Below, piece by piece: positions 1-7,747 of a DNA stretch of 64,000 bases. A model generated the notes under the pieces. The model did no database searches, was not told where the DNA came from, and was given only the letters and a program-made list of their open reading frames with translations. The stretch lies in contig NZ_AP031497.1 of NCBI RefSeq assembly GCF_042853465.1, forward strand, positions 2,108,001 to 2,172,000, read 5' to 3'. The stretch comes from Simiduia litorea. Lineage in GTDB: Bacteria > Pseudomonadota > Gammaproteobacteria > Pseudomonadales > Cellvibrionaceae. Both the position numbers and the translations under genes were made by a program. Each line of letters opens with the position of its first letter. Position 1 is the first letter of the stretch.

Positions 1-2
1 TA

Positions 3-368
3 GACAAAGCCATCGAGCGGATGCTGGAGGTCTATCGCGACGAGCGCGCCATATTGCCATTGGCCCAGGCTATGTGGGCTGTACCAGAGTTGCGCGATCT
101 CGACGAACGCCACGACGCTATGATTATCGAGCGGATGATGGCGATGTTTGTGCGTCTTGGTTTTGTCTCTAGTCCGAACGAGTTGAATCGTTTGGGCAGG
201 GCTTACCTTGAGATGACGCATGCATTATCACTGGTCGTGGTAAATCAGGTTGAAAGTCGCGCAGAGCGAACCATCGCGGACTTGAAGCGCCTCGTCTTGT
301 GTTTATTGGAGCCTCATAAATCAGAAGACGTCATATTACCAGGTGCGAATGATATTGATGGCCCCTAG
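3..368 (+). CDS. C-terminal part of a TetR/AcrR-family regulator (5' end outside window)
   Basis: The reading frame is open from the first bases of the window, so this is the 3' part of a longer gene rather than a gene starting at the ATG at 21. The all-helical sequence, with an ERMLEVYRDERAILPLAQAMW stretch early and an LxxLVLCLLEP end, looks like the ligand-binding C-terminal half of a TetR-type repressor. The DNA-binding helix-turn-helix would lie upstream and cannot be seen, so the family call rests only on the look of this half. It ends two bases before the converging small membrane gene. Confidence 0.6.
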   Translation, partial: DKAIERMLEVYRDERAILPLAQAMWAVPELRDLDERHDAMIIERMMAMFVRLGFVSSPNELNRLGRAYLEMTHALSLVVVNQVESRAERTIADLKRLVLCLLEPHKSEDVILPGANDIDGP

Positions 369-369
369 G

Positions 370-630
370 TCAGCGTTTGCGCTGCTGCCGCTGCACCTCA
401 TATAAACTGAGAAGTAGGGCGCGATCACGCAATACTAGGCTTGCTGTGGCTCTTATGGAAAACAGTAACGTGAGTATAAGGAGAGGAACCAGATACCAAA
501 AGGTCATGGGTGCAAGGCTGACGACTTTAAAGCCTAAAAGGCAAATCAGCGGAATAGCGACCCATCGATGACCAAACAACGCAGCCAAATCATTGCACAT
601 ATCTACAATTTTATAGGGCGAATGGGCCAT
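370..630 (-). CDS. Small two-helix membrane protein, function unknown
   Basis: The 86-residue product has two hydrophobic segments, about residues 24-40 (WVAIPLICLLGFKVV) and 43-62 (FWYLVPLLILTLLF), and a basic C-terminal end (QRQQRKR), so a small inner-membrane protein is likely. A GGAG ribosome site sits seven bases before the ATG, which supports translation. It converges tail to tail with the TetR-like gene. I do not recognise the family and assign no function. Confidence 0.55.
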   Translation of the reverse strand: MAHSPYKIVDMCNDLAALFGHRWVAIPLICLLGFKVVSLAPMTFWYLVPLLILTLLFSIRATASLVLRDRALLLSLYEVQRQQRKR

Positions 631-851
631 GGTTTGCTCCGAGTAATCTGCATTCAGGTTTTAAGGTTAGACAACTTTTGAGGGCTAAGGGCGGAAATTA
701 CTAGGGTGCTGTTTATCAGCGTATGTAGCGCGCGTTTCATTATGGTTTGCTTTTTTACGCGGTGGATTAAAGCGCTTTTGCATAGCGGCGGGTTACACAT
801 TTCCTGTCATGGAAAGCACGCATCGCAATATTTTTAGAGAGATAGAACGAC

Positions 852-1742
852 ATGTCTGTACCCAAGCAATTGGTCATCGCTATTTCGAGTAGGGCTTTGT
901 TTAATCTAGATGCCAGCCATCAGGTTTACGTGAATGAAGGGCTCGAAGCTTACTCGCAATACCAAATAGATCATGAAGAAGAGCTGCTTGAAAAAGGCGA
1001 GGCTTTCCCGTTAGTTGAGAAGTTATTGAGACTTAACGAGGTATTAAAAGATCATCGTGTTGAAGTGATTTTATTGAGCCGCAACAGTGCCGATACAGGG
1101 TTGCGGGTATTCAATTCTATTGAGCATTATAAACTACCCATTAGTCGAGCCGCTTTTTGCGGTGGCGAAGATCCATATAGATACATTACTGCCTTTGGTT
1201 GTCACTTATTCTTATCGACAGATCCAGCCGATGTGCGTTTAGCGCTACGCGAGGGCGTAGCTGCAGCCACTCTATTGGCCTCTAAAAAGCAGAAAGACCC
1301 CAGTGCTCAACTGCGTTTTGCTTTCGATGGTGATGCCGTGTTGTTTTCCGATGAGTCGGAAAGAATTTATAAGACTCAAGGTCTCGAAGCCTTCGCTAAA
1401 AATGAAAAAGAAGCAGCTAAGTTACCGCTGACGGGCGGGCCTTTTAAACCGTTTTTAGCCGCGTTGCACAGCATTCAATCGGAGTTTGAGCCAGGGGCTT
1501 CGCCAATTCGCACAGCGCTCGTTACCGCTAGATCAGCACCAGCACACGAGCGAGTCATTCGGACCCTAAGGGCGTGGAATATTCGCATCGATGAATCGCT
1601 GTTCTTAGGAGGGATGACTAAGGCGAGTTTTTTAAAGGCCTATGGTGCCGATGTATTTTTCGATGATCAGCAGGTTCACTGTAGTGCGGCCAGTGAGCAT
1701 GTAGCTACCGGCCATGTACCCCATGGCGTGGCCAACGAGTAG
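852..1742 (+). CDS. Cytosolic 5'-nucleotidase family protein
   Basis: The 296-residue protein resembles the stand-alone bacterial members of the 5'-nucleotidase family related to eukaryotic cytosolic NT5C1, which dephosphorylate nucleoside monophosphates. Visible family features are the start VIAISSRALFNLD, the segment VEVILLSRNSADTGLRVFNSIEHY, the block SRAAFCGGEDPYRYITAFGCHLFLSTDPADV near residues 100-130, and the HAD-like end ADVFFDDQQVHC. There is no signal peptide, so it is cytoplasmic. An AGAGAG ribosome site precedes the ATG. It appears monocistronic, although the stress-protein gene follows after 60 bp in the same direction. The exact substrate cannot be read from sequence. Confidence 0.82.
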   Translation: MSVPKQLVIAISSRALFNLDASHQVYVNEGLEAYSQYQIDHEEELLEKGEAFPLVEKLLRLNEVLKDHRVEVILLSRNSADTGLRVFNSIEHYKLPISRAAFCGGEDPYRYITAFGCHLFLSTDPADVRLALREGVAAATLLASKKQKDPSAQLRFAFDGDAVLFSDESERIYKTQGLEAFAKNEKEAAKLPLTGGPFKPFLAALHSIQSEFEPGASPIRTALVTARSAPAHERVIRTLRAWNIRIDESLFLGGMTKASFLKAYGADVFFDDQQVHCSAASEHVATGHVPHGVANE

Positions 1743-1802
1743 CGCCCCGAGTTTGCGCTGCTATGCTTAAGCGAGGTCAATCACCTGCAGTTAGGTGGCA
1801 TT

Positions 1803-2324
1803 ATGATAGAAAAGATAGTGTGTGGCACGGATTTGGGGCCTCATGCGTCTTACCTGATATACCACGCGGTGTATTTGGCTCGACAGTGCGGTGCAAAAGT
1901 AGAAGTTGTTCATGCCGTGGAGCCCTTAGGTAGCTTCGCAAAAGCCGTATTCAAGACATATTCTGGGGCTGATAACCAACAAGCCTATCAAGCTATCGAT
2001 AAAATTCTGGCATCCATCAAAGACCAAGTCGTCGAGAGCTTAGCCGATGAATACATGTCTGGGTTGGACGATTTAGCCACCATTTGCGATGTGGTTGTCG
2101 ATCAGGGAATGCCAGCCGAGGTTATTTTAAGGCATGCCAAGGAGTCCCAGGCGGATCTGATCGTTATAGGAGGGCAAAGCACCCGGGGTGAGGGGATTGC
2201 GCTGTTGGGGTCCGTCGCCGCAAAAGTACTACAGTTGTCCAAAGTGCCGGTTTTGACCATTCCTCTCGCCCATAAAGTCACGCAGGAAGAGGTCAGGGAA
2301 GACAGTCAGTTAGGACTTTGGTAG
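1803..2324 (+). CDS. Universal stress protein, UspA family
   Basis: This is a single-domain Usp protein of 173 residues, somewhat longer than the usual 140-150. It has the family beginning (KIVCGTDLGPHASYLIYHAVYLARQ) and end (ADLIVIGGQSTRGEGIALLGSVAAKVLQLSKVPVLTIP). The glycine-rich GGQSTRGEG...LGS segment matches the ATP-binding loop of nucleotide-binding Usps, so an ATP-binding stress protein is likely. An AGGTGG ribosome site lies six bases before the ATG. The extra C-terminal tail (KVTQEEVREDSQLGLW) has no known role. Confidence 0.85.
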   Translation: MIEKIVCGTDLGPHASYLIYHAVYLARQCGAKVEVVHAVEPLGSFAKAVFKTYSGADNQQAYQAIDKILASIKDQVVESLADEYMSGLDDLATICDVVVDQGMPAEVILRHAKESQADLIVIGGQSTRGEGIALLGSVAAKVLQLSKVPVLTIPLAHKVTQEEVREDSQLGLW

Positions 2325-2460
2325 GTGATTTTTTACCCCTTTCGATCTAAATATGGCTTAAGACTGGCAAAGCAAAAAAAACCTATCTATTCTCCATTAG
2401 AATATTTCTGCTGATTCTTATAACAGCAACGACATTTCTGCAGCCAATTGGAGGGCTAGT

Positions 2461-3435
2461 ATGAAATTGCAACAACTGCGCTATATCTGGGAAGTGGCAC
2501 ACCACGACCTAAATGTGTCCGCAACTGCGCAGAGCCTTTATACCTCTCAGCCAGGCATTAGTAAGCAAATTAGGTTGCTTGAGGACGAATTGGGCGTAGA
2601 AGTCTTTTCTCGTAGTGGCAAGCACCTAACCCGCATAACACCAGCCGGGGAAGCTATCCTAAAGACAGCGGGTGAGATACTTCGTAAAGTCGAAAGTATT
2701 AAGCAAGTTGCGCAGGAGTTCAGTAATGAAAAAAAGGGCAGCTTGTCGCTCGCGACAACCCATACACAAGCTCGCTATGCGCTGCCTAAGGTTATTGAAT
2801 CCTTTATCAAAGCTTACCCTGAGGTTTCGCTGCATATGCATCAGGGCACACCGATGCAAATATCAGAAATGGCCGCCGATGGCACGGTTGATTTTGCTAT
2901 CGCAACGGAGGCATTAGAGTTGTTCAGTGATTTGGTAATGATGCCTTGCTATCGTTGGAATCGCTGTGTAGTGGTCCCAAGAAACCACCCGTTAGCACAA
3001 ATGTCCACGCTGACACTGGAGTCCGTTGCGAAGCACCCGATTGTAACTTACGTATTTGGCTTTACCGGTCGCTCAAAATTGGACGAAGCTTTTATCGAAA
3101 AGGGTTTAGCACCTAAAGTCGTGTTTACTGCCGCTGATGCTGACGTGATTAAGACCTACGTTCGGCTAGGCTTAGGTATAGGTATTATCGCAAAAATGGC
3201 CTATAACGAGGAGGCGGATAAGGATTTGGTGGCGCTTGATGCCAGCCACTTGTTTTCTGCCAGCACAACAAAAATTGGTTTTCGGCGCGGTACATTTTTG
3301 CGCGGCTTTATGTATGATTTTATCGCGCAGTTCGCGCCGCATTTGACCCGTGAAGTTGTCGATCAAGCCTATCAGAAGCACTCCAAAGCGGAGTTGGATG
3401 ACCTATTCGACGGAATGGAATTGCCCACTTTTTAA
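2461..3435 (+). CDS. cysB: CysB, LysR-type activator of the cysteine regulon
   Basis: The 324-residue protein matches CysB along its length: MKLQQLRYIWEVAHHDLNVSATA at the N terminus, a helix-turn-helix in residues 18-40 (TAQSLYTSQPGISKQIRLLEDELG), and the CysB-specific segment TTHTQARYALPKVIESF, which binds N-acetylserine. CysB activates sulfate uptake and reduction genes when sulfur is limiting. Here cysH is the nearest candidate target, encoded about 1.1 kb away on the other strand. A strong GGAGG ribosome site precedes the ATG and a clear terminator follows. Length and motifs are intact. Confidence 0.95.
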   Translation: MKLQQLRYIWEVAHHDLNVSATAQSLYTSQPGISKQIRLLEDELGVEVFSRSGKHLTRITPAGEAILKTAGEILRKVESIKQVAQEFSNEKKGSLSLATTHTQARYALPKVIESFIKAYPEVSLHMHQGTPMQISEMAADGTVDFAIATEALELFSDLVMMPCYRWNRCVVVPRNHPLAQMSTLTLESVAKHPIVTYVFGFTGRSKLDEAFIEKGLAPKVVFTAADADVIKTYVRLGLGIGIIAKMAYNEEADKDLVALDASHLFSASTTKIGFRRGTFLRGFMYDFIAQFAPHLTREVVDQAYQKHSKAELDDLFDGMELPTF

Positions 3436-3448
3436 CACAGTTTTAGAC

Positions 3449-3473
3449 AAAAAAGGGGCTCGGCCCCTTTTTT
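3449..3473. terminator. Bidirectional terminator between cysB and the converging CXXC gene
   Basis: A GGGGC-TCG-GCCCC stem is flanked by six A on the left and six T on the right, so it reads as an intrinsic terminator on both strands. It lies between the convergent ends of cysB and the thioredoxin-like gene. Confidence 0.85.
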
Positions 3474-3495
3474 CTTGTTTGGTAAAACGCAGCGA

Positions 3496-3831
3496 TTAGA
3501 GAAAATCTAAATCTGGGTTGTTGGCTAAAATTTCAACGGCCTCTTCACTAGCGCTGGTTTCCTGTTCGAGTATGTCGCGTACAAACTTTAAATATACCGT
3601 GTAAATCACAGGCTCTTGCTCATCCCTTTCCACCACGAAAAACGGTGCTCGATTGACTTGATGTTTATCGGCCAGCCGCATTCCGGCGGACATCTCGTCG
3701 CGCTCATCGGCAATGAGGATCTCGTCGATAAATTTCATATAGCCGCCTGACTCGAGCTTTTCCAATACGTCAGCACACTTTCTACAGGGGCTGCCGTCGG
3801 CTAATATTTTTTTAACAAGCGTAATTTTCAC
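3496..3831 (-). CDS. Thioredoxin-like protein with a CXXC motif, downstream of cysH
   Basis: The 111-residue product begins MKITLVKKILADGSPCRKC, placing a PCRKC redox pair at the end of the first strand as in glutaredoxins and thioredoxins. The segment HQVNRAPFFVVERDE would supply the cis-proline loop. It starts at GTG with a GGAT ribosome site and lies 27 bp downstream of cysH on the same strand, so co-transcription is likely. Inference: it could supply electrons to the APS reductase or protect its disulfide, but a general redox role is equally possible. The last 20 residues are acidic. Confidence 0.7.
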   Translation of the reverse strand: MKITLVKKILADGSPCRKCADVLEKLESGGYMKFIDEILIADERDEMSAGMRLADKHQVNRAPFFVVERDEQEPVIYTVYLKFVRDILEQETSASEEAVEILANNPDLDFL

Positions 3832-3858
3832 GTGTTTATCCTAAATGTTAAATAGAAT

Positions 3859-4584
3859 CTAGCCTTTAACGTTGTCAGCGTGTAAGCCGCATTCCTTTTT
3901 TGTCGCCTCTTCCCACCACCAGCGACCTTCGCGCTCGTGCTGATTGGGGCCGATAGGGCGGGTGCAGGGCTCACAGCCAATAGAGACAAAGCCTTTATCA
4001 TGTAGGCTATTGTACGGCACGTCGTTGGCTCGAATATAGTTCCAAACATCCTGTGAGCGCCAATTGGCTAGTGGATTAAACTTGGTTAGTTGAGCGCCTG
4101 TTTTGGCAAATACTTTATCGTCCTGTATTACTGGGATATTAGCTCTGGTGCCAGGGCTCTGATCTTTTCGCTGTCCGGTTACCCAGGCATCTACCGTGAG
4201 AAGCTTTCTCTGCAGGGGCATAATCTTGCGAATGCCGCAACATTCCTGATGATTGTCCTCGTAGAAGCTAAACAGGCCTTTTTTGGCAACGAGTGTTTGT
4301 ATGGCATTGGTTTCAGGGTAGAGCAGCTCAATATTGAGTTTATAGTGCTTTCGAACGCGCTCAATGAATTGGTAAGTCTCAGGGTGTAGGCGCCCAGTAT
4401 CTAAGCAAAAAACTTGAATCTGCGGGTCTATTTTTCGCGCCATATCAATTAGCACTACATCTTCTGCGCCGCTGAACGATAGGGCTAGGTCTGGATGGTT
4501 GTCGATGGCAAATTCGAGGATCTCTTGCGGGCTTTTTGACTCTAAGGTGGCATTAATATCAACCAGAGAAATGGCGTCTGACAT
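3859..4584 (-). CDS. cysH: CysH, adenylylsulfate (APS) reductase of the iron-sulfur type
   Basis: This enzyme reduces activated sulfate to sulfite in assimilatory sulfate reduction. The 241-residue protein has a P-loop-like SFSGAEDVVLI (37-47), the LDTGRLHPET segment (61-70), and the C-terminal catalytic ECGLH (Cys232). It also carries Cys115-Cys116 (ECCGIRK) and Cys204/Cys207 (GCEPC), the four ligands of a [4Fe-4S] cluster. This CC...CXXC pattern marks the APS-using branch, as in Pseudomonas, and is absent from the E. coli PAPS reductase. The start at 4584 is chosen over an upstream ATG (4620) because AAGGATT lies seven bases before it. An AT-rich candidate CysB region lies upstream. Confidence 0.93.
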   Translation of the reverse strand: MSDAISLVDINATLESKSPQEILEFAIDNHPDLALSFSGAEDVVLIDMARKIDPQIQVFCLDTGRLHPETYQFIERVRKHYKLNIELLYPETNAIQTLVAKKGLFSFYEDNHQECCGIRKIMPLQRKLLTVDAWVTGQRKDQSPGTRANIPVIQDDKVFAKTGAQLTKFNPLANWRSQDVWNYIRANDVPYNSLHDKGFVSIGCEPCTRPIGPNQHEREGRWWWEEATKKECGLHADNVKG

Positions 4585-4675
4585 AGTAATCCTTGTGACT
4601 TTCGTAGTATCTGCCCGCATTGTTATTGCCTACATGCAACAACTTGCAGAAAGGCGCTGATTTTAGCAAAGCTTG

Positions 4676-4715
4676 TTATAAGTTATAAGCAACGAATTAT
4701 TATAGTTTTATAACT
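4676..4715 (-). promoter_or_regulatory. Candidate CysB operator / cysH promoter region
   Basis: The stretch contains TTATAAGTTATAA (4676-4688), a tandem of two TTATAA palindromes, and the small inverted repeat AGTT-TTAT-AACT (4704-4715). CysB binds loosely conserved AT-rich repeated half-sites upstream of cys genes. Position and composition fit, but CysB sites are too degenerate for a firm call from sequence. Confidence 0.35.
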
Positions 4716-4748
4716 TTTATGTTAGATATTGCGCGCCAAATGACCGCT

Positions 4749-4764
4749 TATTGCTCGTGGAACA
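4749..4764. promoter_or_regulatory. Degenerate second parS-like half-palindrome
   Basis: The right half GTGGAACA is perfect for parS and the left half TATTGCTC matches 5 of 8, giving 13 of 16 against TGTTCCACGTGGAACA. It lies 155 bp from a much better match in the same gene-free stretch. On its own it would not be reported. Confidence 0.25.
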
Positions 4765-4919
4765 TTGTTCGTGTTTTGAACCGCTTTAACCAGATGTAGT
4801 GTCTAGATTGATGTTTTGGTTGGAAAACCACCATATTTTGTGTGTTTGGCTCGATTTTTGGTCGACCAGCTTATTCCTTGATCGCATATAACATTTCTAT
4901 TTCCGGCCCTTTGGACATA

Positions 4920-4935
4920 TGTTTCACGGGAAACA
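4920..4935. promoter_or_regulatory. parS-like ParB-binding site
   Basis: TGTTTCACGGGAAACA matches the near-universal chromosomal parS palindrome TGTTTCACGTGAAACA at 15 of 16 positions. The only change is one central base. It is intergenic, seven bases past the pabB stop codon. parS sites load ParB (Spo0J) for chromosome segregation and usually cluster near oriC. No origin genes are visible here, so this would be an outlying site, or the organism's parS could sit in this arm of the chromosome. Confidence 0.55.
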
Positions 4936-4942
4936 GTTAGGC

Positions 4943-6310
4943 TTATTGGCCTTCATAGTTAATAAGCTTGGCAACTTTTGTTATGGATTCTCGGTATTCG
5001 TCGTCGGTGTTTGAATCTGACGTGATTCCGCCGCCGCCCCAACAATACAGCTCGGAGCCTGTGGCGACTAAAGAGCGGATAGTAATGCTGGCGTCGAATT
5101 GACCATTAACGCTGCTATAGAATACAGAGCCGCAGTAAGCGTTTCTGCCAAAAAGCTCCGTCTCTTTGATGATTTCCATGGCTCTACGCTTGGGCGCGCC
5201 TGTAATTGAGCCACCAGGAAAGCAGGCTCTTAGTAAATCGATATTACTTAAGTCGGGCGCAAGCTGGCCTTCAATGCTCGAGACTAAATGGTGTACATTT
5301 TCGAAGCTCTCAAGCTCGAACAGTTTTGGTACATGTATGCTGCCTGGTAGGCAAACCCGGCCAAGGTCATTGCGTAATAGATCCACAATCATGAGGTTTT
5401 CAGCTTTGTCTTTTTCGCTATTCAGCAGCCGCTGGGCGAGTGCGGCGTCTTCTCGCAGGTCTTGTGACCGCGCAATGGTGCCTTTGATAGGTTGCGCAAG
5501 AACCCGGCCTTGATCGTTTTTGACCAATCGCTCCGGCGATAAACTAATTAGCGCTTTATGTGCGCCCAGATCGAGAAAGGCAGCCATAGGGCCAGGTTGG
5601 CGTATTCTTAACGCTTGGTAGGTATCTAGTGGTGTTAGTTGCACCTTCAGGTTCGCAAAACGCTGGGTGTAGTTTACTTGATAGCAATCGCCGGCTTGTA
5701 TGTAGTCTTGTATTTTCTGTAGCGATTTCCTGTAAGAGTTTAGATCAACTTCTGGCTCTAACCTATTGTTTTTACATACTTTGTTTGTCTTGAGTGGCGC
5801 TAACTTCTCGACTAGTTGGATGACTTTCTGACGCAGGTCTGTATCACAGTCGGGTAGGAAAACCAGCTGACTTGTTCCCTGGTGATTATCTTGAACCAAT
5901 GCCCAGCGATAATCCCCAACAGCAAAGTCAGGAAAGTTAAGCTCGCCACTGGGCTCGACGCCTAGCTCACTCCACGCGCCAAATTCATAGCCCACGAAAC
6001 CCAGTAGACCGCCGCAAAAGGGCAAGTTGGAGGTAACGTCTAGGTTAGTTTGTAGTTTTGTAATCGCCTCCCATGCCTGCTCGGCGGTGTTTGCTTTGGT
6101 TTTTGATTGCTGGCTAGCATTTTGGTAAGAAAGCATGCCATCTTGCAGTGTTAGCCACTGTTGTGGCGCTCCGGTGATGATATGATACCGGCCTGATTCA
6201 CCAGCAAAATTACAGCTGTCGAGCAGGGCGAGATGGGGAAGTTCCTCGAATACCCTCAGCCAATGGCTAGGGTTCTCGAGGTAGGTGATACAAAGTGTCT
6301 CGAGCTGCAT
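4943..6310 (-). CDS. pabB: PabB, aminodeoxychorismate synthase component I
   Basis: The enzyme converts chorismate plus ammonia to 4-amino-4-deoxychorismate on the way to p-aminobenzoate and folate. The chorismate-binding domain fills the C-terminal 270 residues. Key motifs are AGDCYQVNYTQRF (about 206-218), the PIKGT motif with the ADCS-type lysine (Lys276) where anthranilate synthases have alanine, and PGGSITGAPKRRAMEII. The lysine separates PabB from TrpE. The frame is open up to a TTG at 6370, but the N terminus fits the family better from the ATG at 6310 (MQLETLCITYL, 455 residues). The ribosome site is weak for either start. Confidence 0.92.
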   Translation of the reverse strand: MQLETLCITYLENPSHWLRVFEELPHLALLDSCNFAGESGRYHIITGAPQQWLTLQDGMLSYQNASQQSKTKANTAEQAWEAITKLQTNLDVTSNLPFCGGLLGFVGYEFGAWSELGVEPSGELNFPDFAVGDYRWALVQDNHQGTSQLVFLPDCDTDLRQKVIQLVEKLAPLKTNKVCKNNRLEPEVDLNSYRKSLQKIQDYIQAGDCYQVNYTQRFANLKVQLTPLDTYQALRIRQPGPMAAFLDLGAHKALISLSPERLVKNDQGRVLAQPIKGTIARSQDLREDAALAQRLLNSEKDKAENLMIVDLLRNDLGRVCLPGSIHVPKLFELESFENVHHLVSSIEGQLAPDLSNIDLLRACFPGGSITGAPKRRAMEIIKETELFGRNAYCGSVFYSSVNGQFDASITIRSLVATGSELYCWGGGGITSDSNTDDEYRESITKVAKLINYEGQ

Positions 6311-6401
6311 TGATTGCACTATCGATTTTGGGCGGGCAGTGATTGTAATTGTTTGCTGTCGCCAAGCCAATTTAAGCTTAGATTTTTAGAAGGGTCGCTC
6401 T

Positions 6402-7331
6402 ATGAGCGCGCAATTGGGCGTAAAAAGCAGCAGTGGTTTGTTCCCGGCTGTGTTAAAGGAAGCTGAACTGAAGGGCGATTATGTGGAAGATGTCTATCTT
6501 CTTAAGCCCGGAAACAGTATGGATAGGGCGGCTGAATTTGCGGTTACCCGCCTTAGTGCCCCGGGCAAGCGCAAGGTTGGGTTGCCTCCTTTGGTCATGC
6601 TGCACGGGCTGTATCGCAACAGGCAGCAGTGGATTGCTGGTGGCCAGGGCCTGGCCATGGCATTGATCAATGAAGGCTATGATGTCTGGTTGCCGGAGCT
6701 GAGAGAGCACGGCAGTTCGCCGTTGCGATCGCAAGTTCATGCGACGGAACCACAAGATATTGTCGAATGTGATTTGCCCGCAGCCGCGATGTTTATTCGC
6801 GAGCAAACGGGGGCGCCAGCCATCTGGATAGGTGTGGATGTCGGTAGCCTCGCAGCCTTATTTACGTTGCAGAGCGGCATTCTTTCAAGTCAAATGATTT
6901 CCGGTTTAGTGTCCTTAGGTGGGCCCTGTGATAAAGAGGCGATAAGTCTCGGCAAACGTATCGCGAGTGTCGGGCTCCGCGCTCGCATGTTACAGGAGCG
7001 AGCTGGTGATGAGCCTGAACGTCGCGATTGGATTAATTATTGGCGTAAGCGATTTGGTTTGTTGAGTTATTGGCGCGGCAGGCCCGTGGAATCGCTGAAG
7101 TTGTTTCTCAGTCAGCCCCGTCAAGTGATGCATATATTTGCCCCCGAACATTTTGCCGCCAAGCTGTCCCGGTGGCGTAATTTAAATTCAGTGACGATTC
7201 ATTTACTAGCTGATGAGCGAAATGATTACGCGAGCGCCAGAGAGTGGTTGGGTCGAGCGGGCTGCGTGGATCAGTTGATGCCAGGCTTGCGCCTGTCGAT
7301 AGAGCAGCTCTCTTCCCAATCTGAAAGATAA
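6402..7331 (+). CDS. Alpha/beta-hydrolase fold protein with aspartate at the nucleophile elbow
   Basis: The 309-residue protein has the oxyanion HG of the fold (LVMLHGLYRNRQQW, His68-Gly69) and a nucleophile elbow reading GVDVGS (144-149). Esterases and lipases have GxSxG here. Asp146 in the serine position is typical of haloalkane dehalogenases and epoxide hydrolases, but it may also mark a non-catalytic protein. No signal peptide is visible. Its stop codon overlaps the ATG of the Rieske gene (TAATG), so the two are translationally coupled. An AAGGG ribosome site precedes the ATG. The substrate is unknown. Confidence 0.75.
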   Translation: MSAQLGVKSSSGLFPAVLKEAELKGDYVEDVYLLKPGNSMDRAAEFAVTRLSAPGKRKVGLPPLVMLHGLYRNRQQWIAGGQGLAMALINEGYDVWLPELREHGSSPLRSQVHATEPQDIVECDLPAAAMFIREQTGAPAIWIGVDVGSLAALFTLQSGILSSQMISGLVSLGGPCDKEAISLGKRIASVGLRARMLQERAGDEPERRDWINYWRKRFGLLSYWRGRPVESLKLFLSQPRQVMHIFAPEHFAAKLSRWRNLNSVTIHLLADERNDYASAREWLGRAGCVDQLMPGLRLSIEQLSSQSER

Positions 7332-7660
7332 TGGCGTTTGGATGTATTATGGCTTATCGCGCATTAGAAAAAATAATCAACTTGTACGACGGTTATTGCA
7401 GGCCCTTTCAGGTCGATGGCAGGCCTCTTTTGTTAATTCAAGATGGCAACCGGCCCTATCTTTTGTTGAATCGGTGCCCGCATATGGATGCGCGCATGGA
7501 TAACGCTAGTCTCGATGCGGGAAATATCCGCTGTCCGGTGCACGGAATTCAATTTAATTTGGAGAGTGGCGTAGCCGTTGGCCCTCTCGCCAGTTGTTTA
7601 AAGCAGCTACAAAAGCTGCCGCTTGTTTATGAAGGTGGCACGGTGGGCGTTGACCTATAA
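7331..7660 (+). CDS. Small Rieske [2Fe-2S] ferredoxin-like protein
   Basis: The 109-residue product carries both Rieske cluster motifs: CPH (Cys49, His51) and CPVH (Cys68, His71), followed by GIQFNLESGVAVGP. Soluble Rieske proteins of this size pass electrons to oxygenases or serve as stand-alone ferredoxins. Translation begins at an ATG overlapping the hydrolase stop. An alternative ATG seven codons in (7349, MAYRALEKI) is equally plausible. Coupling to a hydrolase suggests they act on a common substrate, but this is inference and no oxygenase gene is nearby. Confidence 0.85.
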   Translation: MAFGCIMAYRALEKIINLYDGYCRPFQVDGRPLLLIQDGNRPYLLLNRCPHMDARMDNASLDAGNIRCPVHGIQFNLESGVAVGPLASCLKQLQKLPLVYEGGTVGVDL

Positions 7661-7747
7661 TCGCTATTCAGCAAGCGAATCCTTTTTGTCTGCATTCAGC
7701 CTCAGTTAACTGCCATAATTAATCTCTTAACAGAAGGGAGTTATTTT

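Larger units (their letters stand above)
4585..4942. other. Intergenic region cysH-pabB with AT-rich regulatory stretch and parS-like sites
   Basis: About 358 bp carry no gene. The half near cysH (4670-4730) is very AT-rich and repetitive and is the likely cysH promoter/operator. The half near pabB holds two sequences resembling ParB sites, listed separately. I see no terminator after pabB and no RNA gene. Confidence 0.6.

Noticed and set aside
631..851. Gene or RNA in the spacer before the 5'-nucleotidase
   Set aside because: No open frame with a ribosome site and no convincing hairpin; nothing is reported.
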